This document shows, piece by piece, positions 39,118-48,246 of a stretch of 64,000 nt of DNA (its first letter is position 1; each line of letters begins with the position of its first letter). Source of the stretch: Aldehydirespirator sp965221215 (GTDB lineage Bacteria; Actinomycetota; Acidimicrobiia; Acidimicrobiales; Aldehydirespiratoraceae); assembly GCA_965221215.1 (NCBI GenBank), contig OZ244872.1, positions 2,170,001-2,234,000 of the forward strand, written 5' to 3'. The position numbers and the translations under genes are program-made. Below the pieces are notes generated by a model. That model saw only the letters and a list, made by a program, of their open reading frames with translations. It ran no database searches and had not been told where the DNA came from.

Positions 39118-40110
39118 TCAGGCCGCGAACTCGGCGACGGGAACCGGTCGGCCCCTTTGCGCGCTGGCCACCGCCGCTTGCAGCACCTCGGTGACCGCCA
39201 ACCCGACCCGGCCGTCGGTCTCAACCGGGGGACCTCCCCTGATGGCGGCCGCGAACTCGGTGACCTGATCCACCAGCGGGTCGTTCACCTCCAAGTCGGC
39301 CTCGGCGGGCACCGCATCGGCGGTGGTCTGCAGCAGCAGGGAGGCGCCGTCGCCCCGATTGAAGGCGGCCGCGGCCGTGCCGTGCACGCTGAGGGCCACC
39401 GCGCCGGGCACGAAATGAGTGGTCAGCAGGGTCCCGACCGCCCCCGACTCGAACTCGAACATGAGCCCGGTGGCGTGATCGAGGGGCACATCGGGCAGGA
39501 CGCTGCGGCTGAACGCGCTCACGACCGCTATCGGACCGAGCAGGTAGTGGTACGTGTCGATCATGTGGACGCCGAGCCCTGTCATCCCGCCCAGCGGGGT
39601 CTCGGCCCCGTCGGCTCTCCAGGTGGCCGGATACCCGCGCGACACGTTGAACATGGACGATGCCAGCAGCACCGTCCCGAGCTCGCCGTCGTCCAGCAAT
39701 CGGCGGATGCGCCGGTTGGCGGCCTGCCGCCGGCGCTGGTAGCCCACCATCAGCACGGTGCCGGCCCTGTCGGCCGCGGCCACCGCTCGGCGCCCCTGTT
39801 CAGCGGTGAGGGTGAGCGGCTTCTCAACCAGCACATGCTTGCCTGCCGCAGCCGCCTCGCAGATCTGGTCGGCGTGGACGCTATGGGGCGTGGCCAGCAT
39901 CACACCATCCACTTCGGAGTCAGCCAGCAGCTCGCGCAGCGAGGCCACCGGCCGGCAGCCGGCCCGCTGGGCGAACTCCTCGCGGGCCGACGCAGTCCGG
40001 GCGTGGCACGCCACGACATCGGCCACCCCCGAGCGCCGGGCCGCGGCCGCCAACTCAGCCCCCCACCAGCCGAGCCCGACCAGGCCCAACCGAACCATCG
40101 CTTCGCTCAT
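39118..40110 (-). CDS. Gfo/Idh/MocA family oxidoreductase
   Basis: This 330-residue protein has an N-terminal Rossmann fold (LGLVGLGWWGAELAAAA), the family block GKHVLVEKPLTLTAEQGR with the catalytic-type EKP near 95, and the C-terminal sheet domain with GLGVHMIDTYHYLLGPI. Such enzymes oxidise or reduce sugars, inositols or related alcohols with NAD(P). The ATG at 40110 has a GGAG ribosome site. It is the last gene of the six-gene minus-strand operon that begins at 46357. Confidence 0.85.
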   Translation of the reverse strand: MSEAMVRLGLVGLGWWGAELAAAARRSGVADVVACHARTASAREEFAQRAGCRPVASLRELLADSEVDGVMLATPHSVHADQICEAAAAGKHVLVEKPLTLTAEQGRRAVAAADRAGTVLMVGYQRRRQAANRRIRRLLDDGELGTVLLASSMFNVSRGYPATWRADGAETPLGGMTGLGVHMIDTYHYLLGPIAVVSAFSRSVLPDVPLDHATGLMFEFESGAVGTLLTTHFVPGAVALSVHGTAAAAFNRGDGASLLLQTTADAVPAEADLEVNDPLVDQVTEFAAAIRGGPPVETDGRVGLAVTEVLQAAVASAQRGRPVPVAEFAA

Positions 40111-40138
40111 CTCCAGCCTCCCTGTCCGGCTGACACGC

Positions 40139-41377
40139 TCACAGCAGCAGCCGCTCCTCATACTCGACCCTCGACAGCACCTGCGGATCGGCGTCGGTGA
40201 CTAGGACCATGTCCTCGATCCGCACGCCGCCCCCGCCGACCACGTCGGGAACCCACACCAGCGGCTCGACCGCGAACACCATGTTGGGCTCGAACTCGCA
40301 CACGGTCGCCCCCGGCATGCTCTCGCCGATGTAGGGCGGCTCGTTGGCGCCGACCCCGATCCCGTGGCCGATGAAGAGGCTGAACAGGTGGTCCTCAAGG
40401 CCGTGCTCGGCGATCTTGGCCACCACGGCATCGGCGGCGTCGGCGTTGGTCAGTCCCGGACGCATCTTGTCGATGCCGGCCATCAGCCCCTCGTACACCG
40501 CGGTGTAGATCTCCTGCTGGCGACGGCTGGGCCTGCCGATGACGGTGGTGCGGCCGATGTCGGCGAAATAGCCGTTCCACATGGCGCCGATGTCGATGAA
40601 GCAGAGGTCGTGGTTCCGCATCAGCTTGTCGGTGGCCAGCCGGTGAGGGGGCGACATGTGCTCGCCCGAGGCAACGAACGGCGTTATCACATGGGCCATC
40701 TCGCCCCCGAGGTGGAACAGCGTCTGCATGGCGTCGCCAGCCACTTCCAGCTCGCGGCGACCGGCCCTGGTCTCGTCGAGGGCCCGCTGGGTGACCGCGT
40801 CGCCGATGGCACAGGCCTCGGAGATGATGGCGATCTCGGTGTCGGTCTTGATCAGCCGGGCCCGCTGCATGACGGCATCGCCGTCGACGATCTCGAGGTT
40901 GGGCAGGTGGACCCGCATGGCGTCGAGGAACGACACGCTGGCCGCGTCCACCCCCAGGCGCCCGTCGGCGAGGCCCCGTTCGGCCAGGATGGGACGCAGG
41001 ATGCTGGACACGAAGCCGTCCACCAGCTCGGCCTGCTCCATGATGGGTATGGCGTGGGCCTCGGCGAGCCATCCCATTCCGGCCCGAGCCTTGTCGATCT
41101 CGCCGCCCGAGCACAGCAGCACCGGTTCTTCGCCCGCCTGCAGCAGCGCGCCGTTGAGGGCCATGGTCTTGCCCGCGATCAGCTGGGCCCGCAGCGAGGT
41201 CAGATACCTGACGTTCTCGTCCTTCCACACCATCACGGCATCGACGCCGGCGGTGGCCAGCTCCCGCTGGGCGGCCGCCACTCGGTCGCGCCGCAGCCGG
41301 GTCATGTCGTAGCGGTCCTCCCAGTCCACCGCGAAGGGGCCCTGGGCGTAGCCCGAGGGCGAAGCGCTCGGACTCAA
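40139..41377 (-). CDS. M24 family metallopeptidase (Xaa-Pro dipeptidase-like)
   Basis: The 412-residue protein has an N-terminal creatinase-type domain and a C-terminal pita-bread domain with all five metal ligands visible: Asp262 (FIDIG), Asp273 (FADIGRT), His338 (IGHGIG), Glu371 (AVEPL) and Glu388 (RIEDM). It should hydrolyse an X-Pro-like amide or a related C-N bond. It probably starts at TTG 41377, overlapping the previous stop (TTGA), because conserved sequence (VDWEDRYDMTRLRRDR) precedes the first ATG at 41305. Confidence 0.85.
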   Translation of the reverse strand: MSPSASPSGYAQGPFAVDWEDRYDMTRLRRDRVAAAQRELATAGVDAVMVWKDENVRYLTSLRAQLIAGKTMALNGALLQAGEEPVLLCSGGEIDKARAGMGWLAEAHAIPIMEQAELVDGFVSSILRPILAERGLADGRLGVDAASVSFLDAMRVHLPNLEIVDGDAVMQRARLIKTDTEIAIISEACAIGDAVTQRALDETRAGRRELEVAGDAMQTLFHLGGEMAHVITPFVASGEHMSPPHRLATDKLMRNHDLCFIDIGAMWNGYFADIGRTTVIGRPSRRQQEIYTAVYEGLMAGIDKMRPGLTNADAADAVVAKIAEHGLEDHLFSLFIGHGIGVGANEPPYIGESMPGATVCEFEPNMVFAVEPLVWVPDVVGGGGVRIEDMVLVTDADPQVLSRVEYEERLLL

Positions 41378-42249
41378 GGCGAAACCTCCGCCAGATACTG
41401 GTGCAGCGCGGCCGCGTCGAGGTCGCCCAGGCCGTCGGCCATGGCCGCGAGGTACTGGGGCAGGGCGGCATCGAGCAGCGGCGTGGGCGCGCCCACGGCC
41501 CGAGCGTGCGCCGCGATGATCTCGGCGTCCTTGCCGATGATGGCCAGACGGGCCGAGGGTGGCTCGTACACCCCGGCGACCATCATCGGCCCCCTGATGT
41601 CGAAGATCTTCGAGGAGCCGACTCCGGCGCCGATCACCTCCTGAACGACCTGGGGATCCAGGCCGCTGGCCGCGCCCAGCCGGTGAGCCTCGGCCGCGGC
41701 CAGGGTGTGGACCGACACCAGCAGGTTGGCCACGAACTTTATGCGCGAGCCGTTGCCGAACTCGCCCAGATAGAAGGTTCGCTGCCCGACATGGCTGAGG
41801 ATCGGCTCGGCCGCCGCGAAGGCATCGCGGTCACCGCTGGCGTAGACGATCAGGGTGGCGTCGGCAGCCTGCAGGCCGGTGCCGCTGAGCGGCGCATCGA
41901 GCACCGCCGCGCCGGAGGACTCCAACACGGCCCTCGCGTCCTGCTTGGCCTCGATTCCGAAGGTGCCCGTCTCCACCACCACCAAGCCCGGCTTCCGAGC
42001 CGAGGCCAGGGCGCGGCTGGCCTCCCGCAGCGACTCGACGGTCGGCAGGGAGAGCACGACCACATCGGCCTCGGCGGCCAGCTCCGACGCCCCCGAGGCC
42101 GGGCGGATCCCGCACACAGCGGCCCGGTCCGGGTCGATGTCGAAGCCGACGACATCGTGGCCCGCGGCGCGGATGTGCCCCGCCATCGCCCCGCCCATCA
42201 CCCCGAGGCCCACCACCCCGACGACGGGCAGCCCTCCGGTGCTATCCAT
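41374..42249 (-). CDS. 3-hydroxyisobutyrate dehydrogenase-family oxidoreductase
   Basis: The product is 291 residues. It has an N-terminal NAD(P)-binding motif (VGVVGLGVMGGAMAGHI), the substrate-binding block LDAPLSGTGLQAADATL, and the catalytic Lys in GSRIKFVANLLV. Members oxidise beta-hydroxy acids such as 3-hydroxyisobutyrate, tartronate or related compounds. It starts 8 bases inside the end of the dikinase-like gene. In this operon it may handle a beta-hydroxyacid intermediate. Confidence 0.85.
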   Translation of the reverse strand: MDSTGGLPVVGVVGLGVMGGAMAGHIRAAGHDVVGFDIDPDRAAVCGIRPASGASELAAEADVVVLSLPTVESLREASRALASARKPGLVVVETGTFGIEAKQDARAVLESSGAAVLDAPLSGTGLQAADATLIVYASGDRDAFAAAEPILSHVGQRTFYLGEFGNGSRIKFVANLLVSVHTLAAAEAHRLGAASGLDPQVVQEVIGAGVGSSKIFDIRGPMMVAGVYEPPSARLAIIGKDAEIIAAHARAVGAPTPLLDAALPQYLAAMADGLGDLDAAALHQYLAEVSP

Positions 42250-43846
42250 CGTCGGGGGGAAGGATCGCAACCCTCCCGGCATCGCCGTCGAGCATGCCCA
42301 GGCGGGGGCCGCTTCGCAGCAGGTCGCCGATCGGACAGTCCACCACCGCCGGCACGGTCAGCGATCGGGCCACCTCGAAGAGGTGCGCGGTGGGTGCGCC
42401 TCCCAGCGACACGATCCCGGCCGCGTCGAAGAGCAGGGGCGAGAAGTTGGCCAGCGGGTACTGCGTGACGATGATGTCGCGGGGCCGCACATGGTCGGTC
42501 TGCTTGGAGTGCTCCACCCAGACCAGGCGACCGGCCCCCACTCCCGAGGCGCTGCCCCGGCCACCATAGACCTCGCCCTGCAGAGCGGCCACGCCGGCCA
42601 GCACCGGCTCCCACCGGTCGAGCCCCTGGCGGCCGGCCGGTCGGGTGCGCTCGATCAGCCGGCGGGCCATGCCCAGCAGCCGAGCGGCGGGTTCCTCATC
42701 CACCGGCGCCAGCGACCGCAAGGCCTCTATCGACTCGTTGGGCCGGTCGCTGCGCATGCGCCGCAGCACGCTCATGGCCCGCCCCTGGGCCTCGTCGGGG
42801 GCCGCGCCCCACGCCTGGGCCACCAGGCGGCGGGCCAGGGCTCGAGCGGCGTCGGCCAACTCGTCAACGGACGCTTCGGCGGGGGGCTCGACCGGCGCAA
42901 GGCCCCGGCCCATAGCCGGCAGCCAGCCCAGCACCAGCTCCTCGCCCCACGAGCCCGGATAGTCGCGGGCGATGCGCACGAAGTCGGCGGCGAAGCGATG
43001 GCCGAGGGCGGCGGGCACCTCGAAGCTGGCGGCGGCATCGCCCGCACGGGACCGCTGAACCTGCAACAGCAGCGGCTCGCCATCGAAGACCACCCATTCG
43101 ATCAGGTTGCAGCCGAGCTCGCGGCGCGCGTCAAGGGCTAGATCGGCCACGGACCGCAACGCATCGAGGCCCACCAGTTCGACTGCGTCGTGGCCCGACA
43201 CCTCCCGACCAGTCACCTCAGCCCGGCTGCCGGAGGACCAGCCGGCCATCAGGTCGCGCGGCGATCCCTTCACCGCGTCGATCCTCACCGACCCGTCGGC
43301 GAAGCTCAGCGCGGCCCCTCCGAAGTCGGGAGCGATCTCCGGCTGCACCACCAGGCCCATCGGCGCGTCGGCGGGCTCGATGCTGGCGGCCTCGTAGCGC
43401 TCCAGCACTTCCAGCGAGTAGCAGGAGGCCCAGACGCTGCGGGCCGCCTTGGCGATCTCGCCGCGGCGCACCTCGGGCACTGAGGTGAACGCGCCCGACC
43501 ACTCGCCGGAGCCTTCCAGGATGCTGGAGGAACGCACGATCAGCGGCTCAGGCAGGCCCTGTGCAGCCCGCTCCAGGGCATCGGTCAGCTCAGCGTCGAG
43601 TTCGCAGCCGATGATCGCCATCCGGGCGCCACCGGAGCCCCGGCTCGCCATCTGAGCCTCCGCCAGTTCCAGCGCGGGCCCAGAAGCGGCGGGTGACACG
43701 ACGAAACCGTCAGGCACGGGAAGGCCGGCGGCGGTGGCCAGAGCCAGCCCGGCGCCCTTGGCGCCCGCGGCGGCCACATCGCACGCGGCGGGGTGGCCGA
43801 GGGGCAGAACCAGCGGCGGCCCGCCCTCGGACACGCGGGCGCTCAC
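42242..43846 (-). CDS. Dikinase-like protein: ATP-grasp domain plus phosphohistidine swivel domain
   Basis: The protein is 534 residues. The N-terminal part resembles the pyruvate-phosphate dikinase/PEP synthase ATP-binding domain: GAKGAGLALATAAGLPVPDG near 28, IVRSSSILEGSGEWSGAF near 120, LLLQVQRS near 275. The C-terminal 100 residues are a swivel domain with SLGGAPTAHLFEVARS and the phosphoryl-carrying His488. The PEP/pyruvate-binding barrel is absent, as in rifampicin phosphotransferase-type enzymes. It may phosphorylate the pathway substrate using both ATP phosphates. The GTG at 43846 overlaps the upstream stop (GTGA). Confidence 0.75.
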   Translation of the reverse strand: MSARVSEGGPPLVLPLGHPAACDVAAAGAKGAGLALATAAGLPVPDGFVVSPAASGPALELAEAQMASRGSGGARMAIIGCELDAELTDALERAAQGLPEPLIVRSSSILEGSGEWSGAFTSVPEVRRGEIAKAARSVWASCYSLEVLERYEAASIEPADAPMGLVVQPEIAPDFGGAALSFADGSVRIDAVKGSPRDLMAGWSSGSRAEVTGREVSGHDAVELVGLDALRSVADLALDARRELGCNLIEWVVFDGEPLLLQVQRSRAGDAAASFEVPAALGHRFAADFVRIARDYPGSWGEELVLGWLPAMGRGLAPVEPPAEASVDELADAARALARRLVAQAWGAAPDEAQGRAMSVLRRMRSDRPNESIEALRSLAPVDEEPAARLLGMARRLIERTRPAGRQGLDRWEPVLAGVAALQGEVYGGRGSASGVGAGRLVWVEHSKQTDHVRPRDIIVTQYPLANFSPLLFDAAGIVSLGGAPTAHLFEVARSLTVPAVVDCPIGDLLRSGPRLGMLDGDAGRVAILPPDDG

Positions 43847-45081
43847 CCGGCGCAGGTGATCTCGTCGAGGGGAAAGGTGGAGATCAGCTCCACGCCGGTC
43901 TCGTCGACGATCAACATCTCCTCGAGGCGCACACCGAACTCGTGGAGCTTGCCGTGCTGGGTCTCTAGGGCGAACACCATGCCCGGCTGGATCTCCTGAG
44001 GATGGTCCAGCGACCAGATCCGCGAGATCACCGGCTGGTCGTATTGGGCCAGCCCCAGGCCGTGGCCCCACAGGTTGGCGGCGGCCTCGTCCTCCTCCTC
44101 GTAGCCCCAGATGTCCTTGGCCGAGGGCCACACCGCGGCGATGTCGGCGGTGGTGACACCGGGCCGGGTGGCCTCGATGGAGTCCTGCAGCCACTTGTTG
44201 GCCAGGTCGTAGTAGCGCTTCTGCTCGTCGGTGGGCGTGCCGCCCACGCAGTAGGTGCGGTACACGCAGGACTTGAAGCCGTTCCAGGTGAGCGCGGCCA
44301 GGTCGATGATGACCAGATCGCCGGGGCGGATGATGCGGTCGCCGTGGTTGCGCCAGTTCGGCCAAGCGTTGGGACCCGACGAGACGATCACGTCCTCCAC
44401 GTTCTCCATGCCCGGGATGCTGTACAGGTACTCCATCCCGAAGGCGGTGACCTCGTTCTCGGTGAGCCCCGGCTTGAGGAACTGCGAGAACTCGTAGTGG
44501 GTGACGTCGCAGATCGCCCCCACGATGCGCATGGCCTTCTGCTCGTTGGGGCTCTTGATGGAGCGGGCCTCCATCATCGGCGTCATGCCGTCGACCCAGT
44601 TGATGTTGCGCTCCTCGAAGGCTCGGATCATGTTGAGATCCATGAAGTCCACGCCCAGCGGCTGGTCCGACACGCCCGCGTCCTCTAGGTCGGCCATGAG
44701 CGCAGCGGTGAACTTGTCGACCTGGGCGGTGGACGCCGGCCCGGCCGCTCCCTTGATCCAGGCGTAGGAGTAGCGCACGTTCTCTTTGGGGATCCAGGGC
44801 GAGTGCTCGCGGATGTGGTAGCCGATGTCGCCCTGCTCGTAGAGGATCGGCTCCTTGCCCTCGATGAGCACCGCGTAGCGCAGACCGGGCTTGAGCTGGT
44901 TCCAGCCCGGCGTCATGGTGGACGTGACGTAGCGGATGTTCTCGTCGTACATCAGCAGCATGGCGCCGAGGCCGTGGCGCGCCATGGCCTCGCGGGCCCG
45001 GCGCAGGCGCCATTCGCGCACCTCCTGCCAGTTGATCCCCTCTCGCCAGTCGGTACCGAGGACTCCGAATGCTTCTTTCAC
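43843..45081 (-). CDS. M24-fold protein lacking one metal ligand
   Basis: This 412-residue protein has the pita-bread fold. It keeps Asp260 (VIIDLAALTWNG), His340 (LWGHGLGLA), Glu373 (ALETQHG) and Glu387 (RLEEML). The second Asp ligand is missing, because the region reads FKSCVYRTY instead of the usual D-x-x-R-T. Some members of this fold, such as creatinase, work without metals, and others (ectoine hydrolase, DMSP lyase DddP) act on small osmolytes. A hydrolase or lyase for a small nitrogen compound is plausible. Confidence 0.8.
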   Translation of the reverse strand: MKEAFGVLGTDWREGINWQEVREWRLRRAREAMARHGLGAMLLMYDENIRYVTSTMTPGWNQLKPGLRYAVLIEGKEPILYEQGDIGYHIREHSPWIPKENVRYSYAWIKGAAGPASTAQVDKFTAALMADLEDAGVSDQPLGVDFMDLNMIRAFEERNINWVDGMTPMMEARSIKSPNEQKAMRIVGAICDVTHYEFSQFLKPGLTENEVTAFGMEYLYSIPGMENVEDVIVSSGPNAWPNWRNHGDRIIRPGDLVIIDLAALTWNGFKSCVYRTYCVGGTPTDEQKRYYDLANKWLQDSIEATRPGVTTADIAAVWPSAKDIWGYEEEDEAAANLWGHGLGLAQYDQPVISRIWSLDHPQEIQPGMVFALETQHGKLHEFGVRLEEMLIVDETGVELISTFPLDEITCAG

Positions 45082-45133
45082 TGTTGCTCCTTGTCGGGGA
45101 TGCGGGCTGATCGGGCGCCGGGGCGCGGCCCGA

Positions 45134-46357
45134 CTAGCTGATGACCCTGCGGGCGCACTCGACGAACTCGTCGTTGCTGAGCAGGCCCTTCTTCTGCAGC
45201 GACTTGGCCTTGACGATGCCGAGGATCTCCAGAATCTCGCCCTCGCCGGCGGACATGTCGTTGCGCTCGAGCCAGACCCGGATGGAGTCCACGCCCGAGC
45301 CCTTGCCCAGCACGATCTCGGGGGCAGCCTGGCCCACCAGCTCGGGGCGGAACGGGAAGGCCTCGATCACCTCGTCGCCCACATTGCGGACCCAGGTGGC
45401 GATGATGCCGGACTCCACGTTGAACAGGCGCTCCCCGACGATGGGGCGGTTGCCGGGCTGCGCCACCCCGGCCATGGCCAGCACCTGCTGGGAGATGTCG
45501 GTGAAGTGCTCTGTCTTGATGCCGGTGTCGAGCCCGTACATGGTGAGCAGGGCCAAGATGGTCTCTTCGGTGGGCGTGTTGCCCGAGCGCTCGCCGAGGC
45601 CGGTGACGGTGGTCTGGATGACTTCGACGCCCTCGGTCACGGCCAGGATGGTGTTGGCCACGCCCATGCCGAAGTCCATGTGGAAGTGGGTCTCCATCGG
45701 CACGCCGAGTCGGTCGCGGGTCTGGCGCACGAAGTAGGCGACGGCATGGGGCGACAGCACTCCGAAGGTGTCTACGAGAGCCACCGCGTCGACGTACCCG
45801 TCGGTGGCGACCCGCTCCATCATGTCGAGGTATTCGCCGATGTCGGCTCGGGTGGCGTCGATGGGGAAGAAGGTCACCTTCAGGCCGTGGTCACGAGCGA
45901 AGTTGGTGGCCTCGATGGACGCGTCGAGCGCCCTCTCCACCGGCCAGCGGTAGCCCTTCTCGATCAAGTGGTGGCTGGAGGGCACCTCCATGACGACGCC
46001 GGAGACGCCGCAGTCGATGGCCAGCTTGACATCATCGACCATGCACCGCGAGAAGGCGTAGACCTCGGCGTCGAGCCCGGCCGCGGCGATCCGGCGCACG
46101 GCCTCCTCGTCGGCGGGCGACACCGCGGGCAGGCCGGCCTCGATGCGATGGATCCCGGCGTCGCTGAGCAGCTCGGCGATGCGCATCTTCTCGTCGGCGG
46201 TGAACTCCACCCCGGCCTGCTGCTCGCCGTCGCGCAGGGTGACGTCGTGAACCTTGAGCGTCTCGGGGAGGTTCATCTCCCCGGTGGCCTCGGGCAGGTA
46301 GTTCCACGGGCTCGAGAACCACTCGTCGGTAATCCACGGGGTCTGTGACGAACTCAT
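45134..46357 (-). CDS. LeuA-like (DRE-TIM) lyase/synthase
   Basis: In this 407-residue protein the motif HDVTLRDGEQQAGVEFTADE near 30 is the family hallmark, followed by metal-binding THFHMDFGMGVANT and GLGERSGNTPTEE. The family joins or splits 2-oxoacids with acetyl-CoA or aldehydes (isopropylmalate, homocitrate and citramalate synthases, HMG-CoA lyase). The LeuA regulatory domain is absent. The ATG at 46357 has an AGGAGG ribosome site. It is the first gene of the operon, with an AT-rich operator-like site upstream. Confidence 0.8.
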   Translation of the reverse strand: MSSSQTPWITDEWFSSPWNYLPEATGEMNLPETLKVHDVTLRDGEQQAGVEFTADEKMRIAELLSDAGIHRIEAGLPAVSPADEEAVRRIAAAGLDAEVYAFSRCMVDDVKLAIDCGVSGVVMEVPSSHHLIEKGYRWPVERALDASIEATNFARDHGLKVTFFPIDATRADIGEYLDMMERVATDGYVDAVALVDTFGVLSPHAVAYFVRQTRDRLGVPMETHFHMDFGMGVANTILAVTEGVEVIQTTVTGLGERSGNTPTEETILALLTMYGLDTGIKTEHFTDISQQVLAMAGVAQPGNRPIVGERLFNVESGIIATWVRNVGDEVIEAFPFRPELVGQAAPEIVLGKGSGVDSIRVWLERNDMSAGEGEILEILGIVKAKSLQKKGLLSNDEFVECARRVIS

Positions 46358-46389
46358 CTGGCCTCCTCGGCGCAGCCTCGACAAAGCGC

Positions 46390-46407
46390 TGATCATATAT
46401 TATGTCA
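46390..46407. promoter_or_regulatory. AT-rich operator-like site upstream of the LeuA-like operon
   Basis: TGATCATATATTATGTCA stands out in GC-rich DNA, 33 bases upstream of the first operon gene. It shares GATCATATAT with the palindrome at 58833-58846. It probably combines a promoter -10 region and a regulator site. Confidence 0.45.
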
Positions 46408-46436
46408 GGTCTTGCGGCCAGCGCGGCCCACGGCAG

Positions 46437-47474
46437 TTACAGGTCGAACAGGCGGGCTGCGTTGACGCCTTTGAGCGCGGCCCGCTCGGGCTCGGTCAGG
46501 CCCTCTATCCGGTCGATGAGGCCCACCGGATCGGTCTCGCCCATGTCGAAGGGGAAGTCGGTGCCCATCATCACCCGGTCGGTGCCCACCACCTCGATCA
46601 GGTGCTTCACGTACTGGGGCTGAAACACCATGGTGTCGTAGTAGAGGCGCTTGAAGTAGTGGCTGGGCGGCCGGTCGGGGATGCGGGTGCGGGTCTCGGG
46701 GCGAACCTCCCAGGTGTGGTCGGCGCGGGCCGCGTAGAAGGGCACGTATCCGCCCCCGTGCAGCAGCACCAGCTTCAGGTCGGGAAGCTCCTCGAACAGC
46801 CCCGAGAAGACCATCCGGTGCACCGCCACCGTCGTCTCGAGAGGGTTGCCGATGCAGTTGACCAGGAAGTGCTCGTCGAGGCGGTGGCTCTCCTCGTAGC
46901 CGTTGGGATGCAGGATCACCGGCACGCCCTTGGCCGCCACCGCCTGCCAGAAGGGCCGGAAACGGGGCTCGTCGAGGTTGTGGCCGTCGACCGTGCCGCC
47001 GATCTGCAGTCCCTTGAAGCCGAGTTCGTCGACCGCCCGGTCCATCTCGGCAATGGCCGCATCCACATCCTGCAGCGGCACGGTGGCGCCCAAAGCCGCG
47101 AACCGTCCGGGTACGTCGACCACCGCCTGAGCCAGGGCGTCGTTCTGGATCCGGGCCGACTCGGCCGCCACCGACGTCGGCAGCCAATAGCCGTATTGCG
47201 ACACGAAGGTGGCCAGACCCTGGACGTCGACGCCCATCTGGTCCATCGGCTCGATCCGGGCTCTCGGATCGTGCAGCTGCGCCGCGATCGACGGGATCAT
47301 CACCGCGTTGTGCTCCTGGGAGCTCTGGTTCATGAAGTGGACATAGGGCTCGTAGGCAGAGCGGCGGTGGGCGGCCAGCAGCGGCTCGCACGACGCCACG
47401 GCCAGGTGGCAGTGCATGTCGATGGTGCGAACAGGCCCGGCGCCCGCTGGCGCGTCAGCAACCGTCGACGCCAT
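46437..47474 (-). CDS. ACMSD-like metal-dependent amidohydrolase
   Basis: This 345-residue TIM-barrel protein has the metal ligands visible: His-x-His in DMHCHLA near 19-22, His in VILHPNGYEE near 191, His in LLHGGG near 242, and Asp in MGTDFPFDM near 308. This is the amidohydrolase 2 family, which includes decarboxylases of aromatic and unsaturated dicarboxylic acids and hydratases. It follows the GntR gene on the same strand after 23 bases. Confidence 0.85.
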   Translation of the reverse strand: MASTVADAPAGAGPVRTIDMHCHLAVASCEPLLAAHRRSAYEPYVHFMNQSSQEHNAVMIPSIAAQLHDPRARIEPMDQMGVDVQGLATFVSQYGYWLPTSVAAESARIQNDALAQAVVDVPGRFAALGATVPLQDVDAAIAEMDRAVDELGFKGLQIGGTVDGHNLDEPRFRPFWQAVAAKGVPVILHPNGYEESHRLDEHFLVNCIGNPLETTVAVHRMVFSGLFEELPDLKLVLLHGGGYVPFYAARADHTWEVRPETRTRIPDRPPSHYFKRLYYDTMVFQPQYVKHLIEVVGTDRVMMGTDFPFDMGETDPVGLIDRIEGLTEPERAALKGVNAARLFDL

Positions 47475-47497
47475 ATCGACGCCTCCTCGCTCGGGCT

Positions 47498-48172
47498 CTA
47501 GGACTGCAGGTCGGCTTGGAGGACCGACCGCGGGATCTCCAGGTGATCCCGGATCGCATCGGCCGCGGCGGAGGCATCGTGGCTGCGGAGGGCCTCGAAG
47601 ATGCGCTGGTGGTCGCGGGTGGCCCGCTCGCGGGTGGCAGGGCTGCGCTTCACCGCCATGCTCACGTACATCACCGACGTGTCCAGCAGGGTGCGCAGGA
47701 TGGCCAGCAGCCGAGGCGATCCGGCCGCCTCGTATATCGCCATGTGGAAGTCGCGGTTGAGCATCACCCAGTCGGCCGTGGGGTGGGCTGCCTGCATCTG
47801 CTCCAGCACCGCGCCGACCTGAGCCAGCTGCTCGGCGGTGATCCGAACCGCGGCCTTCTCCATCGCCACCACCTCCAGCAGCAGGCGCAGCTCATAGATC
47901 TCCTGGAGCTCCTCGGTGCTGATGCGGTGCACGGTTCCGCCCCGGTGGGCGTCCAGCTCGACGATCCCCTCCGCAGCCAAGTCGCGCAGCGCCTCGCGAA
48001 CCGGGGTGGTGCTGACACTCAGCTGCTCGGCGAGATCGGCCTGCACCAGCCTGGTGCCGCTGGGAATGCTGCCGTCGAGAATGCCCTCCCTGAGGGTCTC
48101 GCGCACGAACTCGTGGGCGGTCACCCGGGTTCGGGCGTTCTTGTGCGGCACGGTGAGGCCTGTATCGGTCAC
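47498..48172 (-). CDS. GntR/FadR-type transcriptional regulator (FCD domain)
   Basis: This 224-residue protein has an N-terminal winged helix (GTRLVQADLAEQLSVSTTPV, REALRDLAAEGIVEL) and a C-terminal all-helical FCD ligand domain (MLNRDFHMAIYEAAGSPRLL with the conserved Asp/His pattern). Such proteins usually repress catabolic genes and release DNA upon binding the substrate or a CoA/acid intermediate. It is divergent from the zinc dehydrogenase with a palindrome between them. Confidence 0.9.
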   Translation of the reverse strand: MTDTGLTVPHKNARTRVTAHEFVRETLREGILDGSIPSGTRLVQADLAEQLSVSTTPVREALRDLAAEGIVELDAHRGGTVHRISTEELQEIYELRLLLEVVAMEKAAVRITAEQLAQVGAVLEQMQAAHPTADWVMLNRDFHMAIYEAAGSPRLLAILRTLLDTSVMYVSMAVKRSPATRERATRDHQRIFEALRSHDASAAADAIRDHLEIPRSVLQADLQS

Positions 48173-48199
48173 TTGCGCTCCATCTCCTCTTGTGCAGGA

Positions 48200-48220
48200 G
48201 GTTGATCGATAGTATCAACC
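48200..48220. promoter_or_regulatory. Palindrome, probable GntR operator
   Basis: A 21-bp inverted repeat, with arms GGTTGAT and ATCAACC around CGATAGT, lies midway in the 74-bp divergent region between the GntR gene and the dehydrogenase. Position and symmetry fit an autoregulatory operator. Confidence 0.6.
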
Positions 48221-48246
48221 GGGCTGTAGGCGAAGGGGAGGCCGAC

